A stretch of DNA of 60,887 nt, taken from Opitutaceae bacterium. Lineage in GTDB: Bacteria; Verrucomicrobiota; Verrucomicrobiia; Opitutales; Opitutaceae. The first letter of the stretch is position 1. Each line of letters opens with the position of its first letter. Shown here in pieces: positions 25,344-34,443 of this stretch. Location of the stretch: the NCBI GenBank assembly GCA_014376585.1, contig JACMRG010000303.1, positions 1 to 60,887 of the forward strand. Direction: 5' to 3'. Both the position numbers and the translations under genes were made by a program. The notes beneath the pieces are model-generated. The model saw only the letters and a list, made by a program, of their open reading frames with translations, was not told where the DNA came from and made no database searches.

Positions 25344-26240
25344 ATGAAAATTATCCGTGTTTTCGGCGTCGTTGTGGGCGTCCACCTCTTCGCCCTGATG
25401 CTCATCTTCGCCAACCCCGGCTGCAGCTCCACCGGCAAGCCCGCGCCGGCGCCGGCAGACACCGCCATCACACCCGCGCCCGAGGCGTCCGTGGTTACCG
25501 TGCCGCTCTCCGGTGCCGGCAGTCGGTCCACCCTCGCCGCCGCGCCGATAGGTTTTGACCCCAGCGCCCCCGCGGTCGCGAGCGTGCGCTTCACCCCCAC
25601 CCGCCCCGGCACTCCCGCCGCCAGCGCGCTAGAACCCGCGCCCATCGTTGATGTCACTCCCGCGACGACCTACACGCTCACCAAAGGCGACAGTCTCTGG
25701 ACCATCGCTAACAAGAACCATCTCACCATCAGCGAACTCGCAGCCGCCAATAACATAAGTGCCGGCTCCAAGGTCCATCCGGGCCAGAAGCTCATCATCC
25801 CCGGCAAAGCGCCCAAGGCCGCATCTGCGGTCACCGCGTCCGCTGCTACCGCCACCGCGAAAAGCGCTTCGACCGCGACGGGCGCAAAAGCCGCTGGTGA
25901 CTCCATTCAGCACACGGTGAAAGCCGGCGAAGTCCTCAGTGTCATCGCCAAGAAATACGGCGTGAAACAGGGTGACGTCGCCGTCGCCAACAACATCACC
26001 GATCCCAAGACGATCCGTCCCGGCCAGATCCTCACGATCCCCGGCTGGCAGGCGCCCGGCGCGAAGACGACCGCCGCCAAGGCCCCCGCGAAGTTCAACG
26101 ATGCCACCGGGAAATCCGCCGAGACGGCCAAGCCGATCTTTATTATTCCACCCGTCGAGCAAGACCTGGATTCCGGCCTGAAATCGGCGCCTGCGTCGGA
26201 TGTTCCCGTGATCAAGGTTGAGGAAGCGCCGAAGAAATAA
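25344..26240 (+). CDS. LysM-repeat envelope protein, possible lipoprotein
   Basis: This 298-residue protein should sit in the periplasm and bind peptidoglycan. Residues 1-26 are hydrophobic and end in FANPGC, which could be a lipobox with Cys27, although the -1 to -3 residues are not ideal. Two LysM domains follow at about 110-153 (TYTLTKGDSLWTIANKNHL) and 190-234 (QHTVKAGEVLSVIAKKYGV). They are separated by Ala/Thr-rich linkers. The tail is Pro/Lys-rich. Its position between mraY and ftsW is where murD usually lies. A role in septal wall binding is inferred from context only. Confidence 0.85.
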   Translation: MKIIRVFGVVVGVHLFALMLIFANPGCSSTGKPAPAPADTAITPAPEASVVTVPLSGAGSRSTLAAAPIGFDPSAPAVASVRFTPTRPGTPAASALEPAPIVDVTPATTYTLTKGDSLWTIANKNHLTISELAAANNISAGSKVHPGQKLIIPGKAPKAASAVTASAATATAKSASTATGAKAAGDSIQHTVKAGEVLSVIAKKYGVKQGDVAVANNITDPKTIRPGQILTIPGWQAPGAKTTAAKAPAKFNDATGKSAETAKPIFIIPPVEQDLDSGLKSAPASDVPVIKVEEAPKK

Positions 26241-26335
26241 TCTGCCGCGTCGCTCCAAACTCCGCGCCGTTGTCCTCTGTTCCGCTCCGACGCTTCTAGC
26301 CCAACATCTCGGATCACCCGCCTCCGAGACCGCCG

Positions 26336-27496
26336 ATGTCGCCCGCGCCCGCCGCTTCTCCACGCGCCAGTCAGCTCGTAAATCCGGCCGCCCTCATCGT
26401 CGTCTGCTGCATCGGCCTCACCATCCTCGGTCTCACGATCCTCTTCAGCGCGAGCGCGTCCTTTAAACAGGGTCCGTATTTTTACCTGCACAAGCAGCTC
26501 ATCGGCGTGGGCGCCGCGGCGTTCCTCTGCTTTGTCGCCAGTCGCATCAACCTCGATTACGCGCGCCGCTACTCGTGGTGGATCGCCGGCATCGCACTCT
26601 TCCTGCTGATGCTCGTCCTCATCCCGCACCTCGGTCTTTCGGTGAAGGGCAGCCGCCGCTGGCTCGGCTACGGCGCGATCCGCGTGCAAGTCTCGGAGTT
26701 CGCCAAGCTCGCTCTCGTCTTCTGCCTCGCGCACTACCTTGCGCTCAACCAGACGCGCATCGGCGAGCTTAAGCGCGGCTATCTCTACCCGCTGGCGCTG
26801 ATCGGTGCCTTCGTCGTTTTGATCGTCCGCGAGCCCGATTTTGGCACCGCCGCATTGGCCTTGGTCGTCGGCCTCACGCTGTTATTTTTGGCCGGGGCGA
26901 AGTGGCGCTACATCCTCCCGACGATCGCCCTCGCGGTGGCGGGATTCACCGTGCTCGTGATGCTCACACCCAACCGCCTCCGTCGCTTCGTGGCTTTCCT
27001 TGATGTCGAGGGCAACAAGCAGGGCGGCACCTACCAGCTCTATCAGGCGCTCGCCGCCTACGCCGCGGGCGGCACGGATGGCGCCGGGCTGGGGCAGGGA
27101 CGCCAGCAACTCAACTTCCTCCCCGAGGCGCATACTGATTTCATTTTCGCCGTCGTCGGTGAGGAACTGGGCCTCTGGTTCACGCTCGGTATCGTGGTGG
27201 TCTTCGCGGTCATCTTCATCGCGGGCCTCGTCCACCTCCGCCGCGCGCCCAACCTGTTTCATTTCCTGCTCGTCGCCGGGTGCCTCATGCTGATCTGCCT
27301 TCAGGCGATCGTGAATCTCGGTGTCGTCACCGGTGTGTTTCCCACCAAGGGCATGTCGCTGCCATTCATCAGTGCCGGCCTTTCCAACCTCCTGCTGATG
27401 GGCCTGCTCCTCGGCATCATCCTCAACACCCAGCGCACCTGGGGCCGTGCTGTGCTGTCTGAAAAATCCCGCGCGATGCGCGAAGTTTCCACATGA
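26336..27496 (+). CDS. ftsW: Septal peptidoglycan polymerase FtsW
   Basis: FtsW is the SEDS-family glycosyltransferase that polymerises lipid II with FtsI. About ten membrane segments are visible. The SEDS hallmarks are KGSRRWLGYGAIRVQVSEFAK, REPDFGTAALAL and the periplasmic LPEAHTDFIFAVVGEELG, followed by GMSLPFISAGLSNLL. It reads LSNLL where many FtsW have GGSSLL, a common variation. The ATG at 26336 gives 386 residues. It overlaps murG by an ATGA. Confidence 0.94.
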   Translation: MSPAPAASPRASQLVNPAALIVVCCIGLTILGLTILFSASASFKQGPYFYLHKQLIGVGAAAFLCFVASRINLDYARRYSWWIAGIALFLLMLVLIPHLGLSVKGSRRWLGYGAIRVQVSEFAKLALVFCLAHYLALNQTRIGELKRGYLYPLALIGAFVVLIVREPDFGTAALALVVGLTLLFLAGAKWRYILPTIALAVAGFTVLVMLTPNRLRRFVAFLDVEGNKQGGTYQLYQALAAYAAGGTDGAGLGQGRQQLNFLPEAHTDFIFAVVGEELGLWFTLGIVVVFAVIFIAGLVHLRRAPNLFHFLLVAGCLMLICLQAIVNLGVVTGVFPTKGMSLPFISAGLSNLLLMGLLLGIILNTQRTWGRAVLSEKSRAMREVST

Positions 27497-28617
27497 GCCA
27501 CTTCATCATCTCCTGCGGCGGCACCGGCGGTCATCTCTCTCCCGGCATCGCTCTCGCCGAGGGTCTCGTCGCCCGCGGCCACTCCGCCACGCTCCTCATC
27601 AGTGAGAAGAAAGTGGACGCCCGCCTCATCGAGAAATATCCGCACCTCCGCTTCGCACGCATGCCCGGCACCGGCTTCTCGTGGCGTCCGGCGCAACTTC
27701 TGCGCTGCGCCGTTTCGCAGCTTCGCGCCCTGCGTTTTTGCCGCGCACTCATCCGCGCCACCTCGCCCGATGGCATTGTCGGTTTTGGTGGATTCACATC
27801 GGCGCCTGTCGTGCTCGCCGGCCGGCTCGCTGGGCTGCCTGTCATGTTACACGAGTCGAATCGCATCCCCCGCATGGCCGTTCGCGTCCTCGGTCGCTTC
27901 GCCACACGCGTCTATCTTCCCCCCGGCGTGCATCTCGAAAGCGTCCGCGCCGCCGCCACGCGCTACGCCGGTCCGCCGGTCCGCCGCGAGATCGTCCGCA
28001 CTCCCCAAGCCACTGCCCGCGCCGCACTCGGCCTCGACCCCGCGCAAAAACTCCTCGTCCTTCTCGGCGGCAGCCAGGGCGCTTCCGCCCTGAACCAGTG
28101 GGCCCGCGAGCACGTCGCCCCGCTCGCGAGCGAAGGCATCCAACTCTATTGCGTCACCGGCCTTGGCAAAGGCGCCGACGAAACCGTCGAACTCCGCACT
28201 AAGTCGGGCGAACCCATCCGCGCCGTGTTCGTTCCGTTCAGTGATCGCGTCGCCGAACTCCTCTCCGCCGCCGACCTCGTCGTGTCTCGCGCCGGCGCCG
28301 GCTCCATCGCAGAACTCATCCGCTGCGAGACGCCCGCCGTCCTCATTCCGTTTCCCCACGCCGCCGACGACCACCAGCGCGCCAACGCCGCCTTTTTCGA
28401 ACGTCAGGGCGGCGGCGTCGTCCTCGAACAATCCGGAATCGGCAACCTCCGCGCCGAAGTCCTCGACATCATTTTCAACGATTGGCTGCTCCGTAAATTC
28501 CGTGGCAATCTCCGCCGCATGGACCGCGCGAACTCGCTCGATCTCATGCTGCGCGATCTCGAAACGCTCGCCGCGCCGCCCACGCCGCCCGCGCTCCGGG
28601 CCAATGTCACCGCATGA
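27493..28617 (+). CDS. murG: UDP-GlcNAc:lipid I N-acetylglucosaminyltransferase
   Basis: MurG adds GlcNAc to lipid I to make lipid II on the inner face of the inner membrane. The first glycine loop is GGTGGHLSPGIALAEGL, the acceptor-side block is HESNRIPRMA, and the C-domain nucleotide loop is LLGGSQGA. The UDP-GlcNAc site follows (SRAGAGSIAELIRCETPAVLIPFPHAADDHQ). It has 374 residues. ATGA overlaps at both ends couple it to ftsW and murB. Confidence 0.95.
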   Translation: MSHFIISCGGTGGHLSPGIALAEGLVARGHSATLLISEKKVDARLIEKYPHLRFARMPGTGFSWRPAQLLRCAVSQLRALRFCRALIRATSPDGIVGFGGFTSAPVVLAGRLAGLPVMLHESNRIPRMAVRVLGRFATRVYLPPGVHLESVRAAATRYAGPPVRREIVRTPQATARAALGLDPAQKLLVLLGGSQGASALNQWAREHVAPLASEGIQLYCVTGLGKGADETVELRTKSGEPIRAVFVPFSDRVAELLSAADLVVSRAGAGSIAELIRCETPAVLIPFPHAADDHQRANAAFFERQGGGVVLEQSGIGNLRAEVLDIIFNDWLLRKFRGNLRRMDRANSLDLMLRDLETLAAPPTPPALRANVTA

Positions 28618-29579
28618 CGTCCGCGCTGCCGCTTCCGCCAAAACTCCGTTGGGACGATTTCATCGCCGCCGTGCGGCCGCGTCTCGCCGCCACGGCCAAA
28701 TTTTCCCTCGAAGAGCCGCTCGCCGCCAAGACCACGATCCGCATCGGCGGCGCCGCCCGTCTCTACGCCGAGCCCGGCAGCGCCGAGGATCTGCGCACCT
28801 TGCTCATCGCTGCCGCCGCCGCCGGCATCGCCGTGTTTCCCCTCGGTCGCGGTTCCAATCTCGTCATTCCCGATTCCGGCGTGGACGGCCTCGTGATCTC
28901 GCTCGCGCAAGAATCTTGGGCCACGTTCGAGCCGCGTCCGGATGGCCGCGTGTGGGCCGGCGCCGGCCTGCGCTTAAAAAACCTCTGTGGCCTCGCCGCC
29001 AAGGCGGGCCTCACCGGCTTCGAGTTTCTCGAAGGCATTCCCGGCAATCTCGGCGGTGCGCTGCGCATGAACGCCGGCGCCATGGGCGGTTGGATGTTCG
29101 ATGTCGTCGAAGCCGTGCAACTGATCACACTCGCCGGCGAGATCCGCACCGTGCCGCGCGCCGCGATGCACGTGGATTACCGCCACTGCGCCGAACTCCA
29201 CGCCGCCATCGCCCTGGGTGCGCTGCTCCGCCCCGGCTCTCACGCCGACGCCGATGCCGTCAGCCGCCAGATCGACGTTTATAAAAAAAAGCGCCAGGAA
29301 TCTCAACCGCGCGACCCGAGCGCCGGCTGCATTTTTAAAAATCCGCCCGGTAACTCCGCCGGCCGCCTCATCGACCAGACCGGCCTGAAGGGTGAGCGGG
29401 TAGGGGACGCCGAGGTCTCCGCCGTCCACGCCAATTTCATCGTCAACCGCGGCGCCGCCACGAGCGCCGACTTGGTTGAACTCGTCCGCCGCATCCGCGC
29501 CCGCGTCCAAGCCGCTCACGGTATCGATCTCGAACCCGAAGTCCTCCTCTACGGCAAAAACTGGAGCGAGGTTCTTTGA
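28614..29579 (+). CDS. murB: UDP-N-acetylenolpyruvoylglucosamine reductase
   Basis: MurB reduces enolpyruvyl-UDP-GlcNAc to UDP-MurNAc with NADPH and FAD. The FAD site is seen in TTIRIGGAARLYAEP and PLGRGSNLVI, then GLTGFEFLEGIPGNLGGALRMNAGAMGG. The proton-donor position reads SAGCIFKNP, with Cys239 in place of the Ser of E. coli MurB; other MurB proteins also use Cys here. The missing Tyr loop suggests a type II enzyme. The length is 321 residues. It overlaps murG and is followed by a 57 bp gap before ddl. murC, often fused or adjacent, is absent. Confidence 0.94.
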   Translation: MTSALPLPPKLRWDDFIAAVRPRLAATAKFSLEEPLAAKTTIRIGGAARLYAEPGSAEDLRTLLIAAAAAGIAVFPLGRGSNLVIPDSGVDGLVISLAQESWATFEPRPDGRVWAGAGLRLKNLCGLAAKAGLTGFEFLEGIPGNLGGALRMNAGAMGGWMFDVVEAVQLITLAGEIRTVPRAAMHVDYRHCAELHAAIALGALLRPGSHADADAVSRQIDVYKKKRQESQPRDPSAGCIFKNPPGNSAGRLIDQTGLKGERVGDAEVSAVHANFIVNRGAATSADLVELVRRIRARVQAAHGIDLEPEVLLYGKNWSEVL

Positions 29580-29636
29580 CGCCGCAGTCCCCTCGACGGA
29601 AATCATCCATCGAAAATCGTAAATCATAAATTCTCC

Positions 29637-30602
29637 ATGTCTTCCCTTCGTCCCATTATCGCCGTGTTCGCCGGCGGCACGTCCTCCGAGCGTGAAGTTT
29701 CCCTCGGCTCCGGCCGCGCCAGCGCCATTGCCCTTGCGCGCTCGTTTCCCTCACAGGTGTTTGAGCTCACCTCCGACGCTCTGCCCGCCGGCCTCGATCC
29801 CGCGCGTCACGTGGTCTTCTCCACGCTGCACGGTGGCTTTGGCGAAGACGGCTCCATGCAACGTCTCCTTGATGAAGCCGGTATCGCCTACGCCGGCTGC
29901 GACGCCGCCAGCAGTGCGCTCACGATGGACAAAACCCGCACGAAGCAAGCCGCCGCCAGTCGGGCGGTGCAGGTCGGTCCAGGCGTGGTCTTCAACGTCG
30001 CCGCCACTTCGACTGCCACCGCTGAATCTTCCGTCGCCACGCTCACGGCCGATGCCCTCGTCGCCCAACTGGGCGAAGAGGTTGTCCTCAAGCCCAACGA
30101 CCAAGGCAGCAGTGTCGGCCTGACGATCAACCTCACCCGCGCCGAACTTGCCGCTTCCCTCGGTCAGCTCACGCCCGGCTCCTGGCTCGCCGAGCGCCGT
30201 CTCGTCGGACGCGAACTCTCCGTCGGTGTGTTGCGCGGCGCCGCGATGGGCGTCGTTGAAATCCGCCCGAAGTCGGGCGTCTACGACTACGCGAGCAAAT
30301 ATACGAAGGGCGCCACGGAGTATTTCGCCCCCGCCCCCCTCGATGCCGCGACGACGCTCGCCGTGCAGCGCGCCGCCGAATCCGCCTTTGCTGCGTGCGG
30401 TTGCCGCGACTACGCGCGCGTCGATTTCATTTTAGTCGGTGTCGGAGAGCTTTATTTGCTCGAAATCAATACGCTACCCGGCATGAAAGAAACGAGTTTG
30501 CTGCCGATGAGTGCGCGCTGCGCGGGCTTGGATTTCACGGCTTTGATTCGTGAGTTGGTGATGCCTGCGCTGGGGCGTTTTTCGGCGGCGACGTCCCACT
30601 GA
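29637..30602 (+). CDS. ddl: D-alanine:D-alanine ligase
   Basis: Ddl joins two D-alanines for use by MurF. The ATP-grasp fold is visible: FAGGTSSEREVSLGSG at the N-terminus, STLHGGFGEDGSMQRLL, the ATP-binding block VLKPNDQGSSVGL, and the metal and substrate end LLEINTLPGMKETSLLPMSA. The length is 321 residues. It starts at an ATG 57 bp after murB, and the ftsQ GTG start follows seven bases after its stop. Confidence 0.94.
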   Translation: MSSLRPIIAVFAGGTSSEREVSLGSGRASAIALARSFPSQVFELTSDALPAGLDPARHVVFSTLHGGFGEDGSMQRLLDEAGIAYAGCDAASSALTMDKTRTKQAAASRAVQVGPGVVFNVAATSTATAESSVATLTADALVAQLGEEVVLKPNDQGSSVGLTINLTRAELAASLGQLTPGSWLAERRLVGRELSVGVLRGAAMGVVEIRPKSGVYDYASKYTKGATEYFAPAPLDAATTLAVQRAAESAFAACGCRDYARVDFILVGVGELYLLEINTLPGMKETSLLPMSARCAGLDFTALIRELVMPALGRFSAATSH

Positions 30603-30609
30603 AATTTCC

Positions 30610-31632
30610 GTGCGTCTCGACACCCACCACACCCCCGCCGCCCGCAGTTGGAGAGACATTCCCCAGCCGGTGAAACCGCGCGCGATGTCGCGGGAGGGGC
30701 GGCGTCGGCTGGTGTGGTCCACGCTGCGTTTCCTGATCGCGGTCTCCGTGCTCGCCGGGGTGGCGGTCGGCGGTTGGCAAGTCACCCTCGCGCTGCGCGA
30801 AAACCCGCGCAACGCCCCCGCGGTCGCCGCCGTGCCCGTCAGCGCGCCGAAATTGGAGACCGACGGATTTCTTGCCGCCGATCCCCGGTGGCTGGCTCGC
30901 ACGTTGGCGCTCCCGAAAAACGCCACGCTCATGGGTCTTGATCTGGAGCAGCTTCGTGATCGCCTATTGGCGCAGGGCCAGGTCAACACCGCCGTGCTGA
31001 CAAAGATTTTCCCCGCTACGCTCAAAGTCCGCGTCACCGAGCGCTCGCCCATCGCGCGCGTGATGGCCCAGGTCGCCGGCGGCAAGCCGCAGGCTTTCCT
31101 AGTCGCGCGTGACGGGGTGGTTTTTGCCGGCATTGGCTACGAGGCCGAATTGCTCAACACGCTGCCTTGGCTCGAACCGCTCAAGCTCGCGCGCGATGGC
31201 GACGGCTTCTTGCCGATCTCCGGCATGGGCGTCGTCGCTGAACTTCTCGGCAAGGCCAAGCTTGAGGCCGAGCATCTTTATGCCACCTGGCGTGTCGTTT
31301 CGCTCGCCCGCCTCAACACCGATGCCGAGATTGACGTGCGCACCGCTTCGGGCGCGACCGTCGTGTTCAGCGCCACGTCCGATTATTTTTCCCAGATCGC
31401 GAATCTCGATCTCGCGATGGACAAGCTCACGGCGCAGGGCGCGGTGTTCAAACGCATCAATCTAGCCAACGGCCGCGATGTCACCGTCACGATGGATCAG
31501 CCCATAGTGCCCATCGCTCCCGCCGGTAAATCTACGTCCGCCGCCACTCCGGCTGCGCGCAAGGCCGCGACCCCGCATCTTCCCGCCTTCGGTAACTTCT
31601 CCACCAATTCAAAAACGACCCGTGAGTTCTAA
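30610..31632 (+). CDS. ftsQ: Cell division protein FtsQ
   Basis: FtsQ is a single-pass membrane protein that links early and late divisome parts through FtsB and FtsL. A basic cytoplasmic tail of about 35 residues precedes one transmembrane segment (LRFLIAVSVLAGVAVGGWQVTLAL). A POTRA-like domain follows, and then the FtsQ beta domain with FPATLKVRVTERSPIARV. The C-terminus is Pro/Ala/Ser-rich. The start is a GTG (MRLDTHHT). The length of 340 is longer than the usual 250-290, mostly from the two tails. It overlaps ftsA. Confidence 0.88.
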   Translation: MRLDTHHTPAARSWRDIPQPVKPRAMSREGRRRLVWSTLRFLIAVSVLAGVAVGGWQVTLALRENPRNAPAVAAVPVSAPKLETDGFLAADPRWLARTLALPKNATLMGLDLEQLRDRLLAQGQVNTAVLTKIFPATLKVRVTERSPIARVMAQVAGGKPQAFLVARDGVVFAGIGYEAELLNTLPWLEPLKLARDGDGFLPISGMGVVAELLGKAKLEAEHLYATWRVVSLARLNTDAEIDVRTASGATVVFSATSDYFSQIANLDLAMDKLTAQGAVFKRINLANGRDVTVTMDQPIVPIAPAGKSTSAATPAARKAATPHLPAFGNFSTNSKTTREF

Positions 31633-32836
31633 ACCCACCTTCATCGGCGCCGTCGAAATCGGCACCTCGAAAGTCACCGCCCTCATCGGCGAATACAACG
31701 GCCGCGAACTCGCCATCATCGGTCGCGGCGAATGCGCCTCGCGCGGCGTTATCAAAGGGGCCGTCGTTGACTACAAGGCGGCCAGCGATTGCACGCACAG
31801 CGCCCTCGAACTCGCCGAGCGTGACGCCGGCGAGCGCATCGAACTCGTGTTTCTCGCCCAGACGGGCGGCCACCTCGAAGGGTTTTACAACGAAGCCGCC
31901 GTCAACGTGAAGTCCGCCGACAACATGATCGACCGCGACGATATCCGCACCGTCTGCGATCTCGCCAAGTCGAAGGAGCTCCCCGCCGGCCGCATGGTGG
32001 TGCACAACATCCGCCGCCCATTCCGCGTCGATGGTCGCCTCGTTCCGACCTCACCGGAAAATCTCGTCGGCCAGAAACTCGAAGTCGGTTACTGGAACGT
32101 TCACGGCCAGGAACAGCGCCTGGCCGACAACATTCACGTCATCCGCGGCTTTAACCTTGAGGTCCGCGAACTGGTCCTCGCGGGCCTCGCCTCGGGCCAT
32201 ATGATCACCACCGCCGAGGAGCGGCAAAACGGTGTGCTCGCCGTCGATATTGGCGCCGGCACCACGGATTTCGTCCTCTACCGCGACGGGGTCGCGCACA
32301 CCACGGGCGTCGTTCCCGTCGGCGGCACGCATCTCACCAACGATCTCAGCCTGGGTCTCCGCCTCACCGAGGGTCAGGCCGAGAAACTCAAGCTTCGCCA
32401 CGGTCGCGCGATTTTGCAGGCGCGCGACAAAACCGAAAAAGTCTGGCTTGATGGTAATTTTGCCATCGGCGACCGCCAGTTTCCACGCTACGCCATCGAG
32501 CAAATCACCTCCGCCCGCACGTGGGAGCTCCTTGAGGTCGTGAAGAAAAAACTCGGCCACGCCTTCTCGGCTGATACTTGCCAGGCCGGCGTCGTCCTTA
32601 CTGGCGGCACGGCCAAACTCCCCGGGATCGCCGAGTGCGCCGCGCAGGTTTTTGGCGTTCCCGCCCATCTTGGGGAAGCGCCCGCTTGGGTCGCGGAAAA
32701 CCTCCGCGAGCCCGGTTATCACACCGCGCTCGGCCTGCTTTATTACGGGGTCAGTGCTCAGGGCGAAAAATCCGCCCCGTCGCGCCGCAAGGCTGGTTTC
32801 CTCCACAGCGTGTCCCGTCTCTTCGCCACCTCCTGA
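31622..32836 (+). CDS. ftsA: Cell division protein FtsA
   Basis: FtsA is an actin-like ATPase that anchors FtsZ to the membrane. The ASKHA nucleotide motifs are clear: AVEIGTSKVTALIGE (phosphate 1), AVDIGAGTTDFVLYRDG (phosphate 2) and VVLTGGTAKLPGI (adenosine). The C-terminal amphipathic helix GFLHSVSRLFA fits the membrane-targeting sequence. The start is a GTG at 31622, inside the last codons of ftsQ. The length of 404 residues is normal. ftsZ follows after eight bases. Confidence 0.95.
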   Translation: MSSKPTFIGAVEIGTSKVTALIGEYNGRELAIIGRGECASRGVIKGAVVDYKAASDCTHSALELAERDAGERIELVFLAQTGGHLEGFYNEAAVNVKSADNMIDRDDIRTVCDLAKSKELPAGRMVVHNIRRPFRVDGRLVPTSPENLVGQKLEVGYWNVHGQEQRLADNIHVIRGFNLEVRELVLAGLASGHMITTAEERQNGVLAVDIGAGTTDFVLYRDGVAHTTGVVPVGGTHLTNDLSLGLRLTEGQAEKLKLRHGRAILQARDKTEKVWLDGNFAIGDRQFPRYAIEQITSARTWELLEVVKKKLGHAFSADTCQAGVVLTGGTAKLPGIAECAAQVFGVPAHLGEAPAWVAENLREPGYHTALGLLYYGVSAQGEKSAPSRRKAGFLHSVSRLFATS

Positions 32837-32844
32837 GTCGCGCC

Positions 32845-34116
32845 ATGAATCTCAACGAACTTCCCCTCGGCCACGACCTCCTCGCAGACCGCAATGTCGC
32901 CATCAAGCTCGTCGGCGTCGGCGGCGCCGGCGCCAACGCGGTGGACCGGCTCAAGATGGAGAACCTCGAAAGTCTCCAGCTCGCGGTCATCAACACCGAC
33001 CACCAGGCCCTCGCCAGCTCGCCCGTGCAGGACAAGGTTCTGATCGGCATGAGCGTCACCCGCGGCCTCGGCGCCGGCGGCGACCCGGAACTCGGCCGCG
33101 AAGCCGCGGAGGCGGACCGCGAAAAAATCTCCACCGTCGTGAAAGACTGCGACCTCGTGTTCCTGATCGCCGGCATGGGCGGTGGCACCGGTAGCGGTGC
33201 TGCGCCGACCGTCGCGGAGATCGCCGCCGAAACCGGCGCGCTCGTCATCGCCTTTGTCACGATGCCTTTCAGTTTCGAGGGTGGACGCCGACTCAAGCAG
33301 GCCGAGGAAGGTCTGCTCGCGCTTCGCAAGGTCTGCGACGCCGTCATCCCCCTTCCCAACGATATTCTCCTCCAAGAAGCCGGTGAAAATGAAACCGTCC
33401 TCGATTCCTTCGCCCGGGCCGACGAGTGGATCGGTCGCGGCGTGAAATCCATCTGGGCGATGCTGATGAAGACCGGCCTCATCAACCTCGACTTCGCCAC
33501 CTTGCGTCAGGCCTTCCAACAGCGCGGCGGCAAAACCCTCTTCGGCTTGGGTGAAGGCGCCGGTGAAAACGCCGCGGCTGAGGCGATCGAAAGTCTCAAG
33601 CTTTGTCCGCTGCTCCATACGCCGGAATTTTCCCGCAAGGCTGACCGTCTCCTCGTCAACATCGTCGGCGGCACCGATCTCACGCTCCCCAAGGTCAACG
33701 ACCTGATGAGTGCCATCGCGGAGAAATTTGGCCGCGACTCACACATCATCATGGGCGCCGTGATCGACGAAGCGATGCAGCATCGCGTGGAAATTTGCGT
33801 GCTGGGCACCAGCGATCTCGGTGGTCGAAGCGGTCTCACCCGGCGCCTCGCCGTCTCGGCGCGCACGCGGACTCCGCTGGGACGTCCGGAAGCCACTCCC
33901 TCACCGGGCGCGATCGCCGCCGTGCCGGCCCCCGCGCCCGAGTCCCTCCTCCCCGACGGCACCGCCGCCGCCGCCGACAAGCTCGACCAGGACGAATTCG
34001 GTTTCGGCGAAGTCGAAAGCCGCGGCCACTTTGAGAAGACCGACCGCAACCTCTTCGACGGCCAGGACCTCGATGTCCCCACCTACCTGCGCAAAGGCAT
34101 CAGAGTAGCCCTCTGA
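32845..34116 (+). CDS. ftsZ: Cell division protein FtsZ
   Basis: FtsZ is the tubulin-like GTPase that forms the division ring. The GTP site has VGVGGAGANAVDRL, the tubulin signature GMGGGTGSGAAP near residue 111, and the T7 loop region (NLDFATLRQAF). A short variable linker of about 60 residues follows the globular domain. The C-terminal peptide DVPTYLRKG matches the conserved tail that binds FtsA. The ATG at 32845 gives 423 residues; the frame is open far upstream inside ftsA, but that part is not conserved. It is the last gene of the dcw cluster. Confidence 0.96.
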   Translation: MNLNELPLGHDLLADRNVAIKLVGVGGAGANAVDRLKMENLESLQLAVINTDHQALASSPVQDKVLIGMSVTRGLGAGGDPELGREAAEADREKISTVVKDCDLVFLIAGMGGGTGSGAAPTVAEIAAETGALVIAFVTMPFSFEGGRRLKQAEEGLLALRKVCDAVIPLPNDILLQEAGENETVLDSFARADEWIGRGVKSIWAMLMKTGLINLDFATLRQAFQQRGGKTLFGLGEGAGENAAAEAIESLKLCPLLHTPEFSRKADRLLVNIVGGTDLTLPKVNDLMSAIAEKFGRDSHIIMGAVIDEAMQHRVEICVLGTSDLGGRSGLTRRLAVSARTRTPLGRPEATPSPGAIAAVPAPAPESLLPDGTAAAADKLDQDEFGFGEVESRGHFEKTDRNLFDGQDLDVPTYLRKGIRVAL

Positions 34117-34122
34117 AAAAGA

Positions 34123-34143
34123 GGGCGGCTTTCCGAGCCGCCC
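34123..34143 (+). terminator. GC-rich hairpin six bases after ftsZ
   Basis: GGGCGGCT pairs perfectly with AGCCGCCC around a TTCCG loop, starting six bases after the ftsZ stop. There is no T-run after it, so it may be a Rho-dependent or processing hairpin rather than a full intrinsic terminator. It marks the right end of the dcw cluster. Confidence 0.55.
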
Positions 34144-34226
34144 ATAGGCTTGCTCCCGCCTCGCGATCACATATAGCAACGCCTGGGCTTTTTCATCCTC
34201 GGTTCGAACGCCCGACTGGTTATCGG

Positions 34227-34443
34227 TGCGTAAAGGATCTGATTACGAGTGCCGGAACAATTGGGCCGATGGCGTCACCGAAGGGCCTACGTCACTCAAT
34301 GGCTGTCGCTGTGCGTGCAAAGCGACATACTATTATCAGTAACTCGAAAAGGGATGGGACATGCGAGGCTCGAAACCACCGCTCTGTATCTTGACCTCTC
34401 AGGGGAGGAGGAGCGGCGTCTTTCAAAGCTTATGTGGGTTTAA
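34227..34443 (+). pseudogene. Remnant of a tyrosine recombinase/integrase C-terminus
   Basis: Two frames carry consecutive pieces of a phage-type integrase catalytic domain. From 34227 one frame reads VKDLI…SPKGLRHSMAV, which holds the Arg-x-x-His catalytic box (family: SPKGLRHGFG). About 60 bases further on, another frame reads KGMGHARLETTALYLDL, which holds the Gly-His box and the catalytic Tyr, up to a stop at 34443. A frameshift therefore separates them. The N-terminal two thirds of the gene are missing. This is a decayed integrase at the left edge of the accessory island, inactive as it stands. Confidence 0.75.

Noticed and set aside
34190-34215. GGTTCGAAC resembling a tRNA T loop upstream of the integrase remnant
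   Set aside because: The flanking bases do not pair as a T stem and no other tRNA arm lies within 100 bases.
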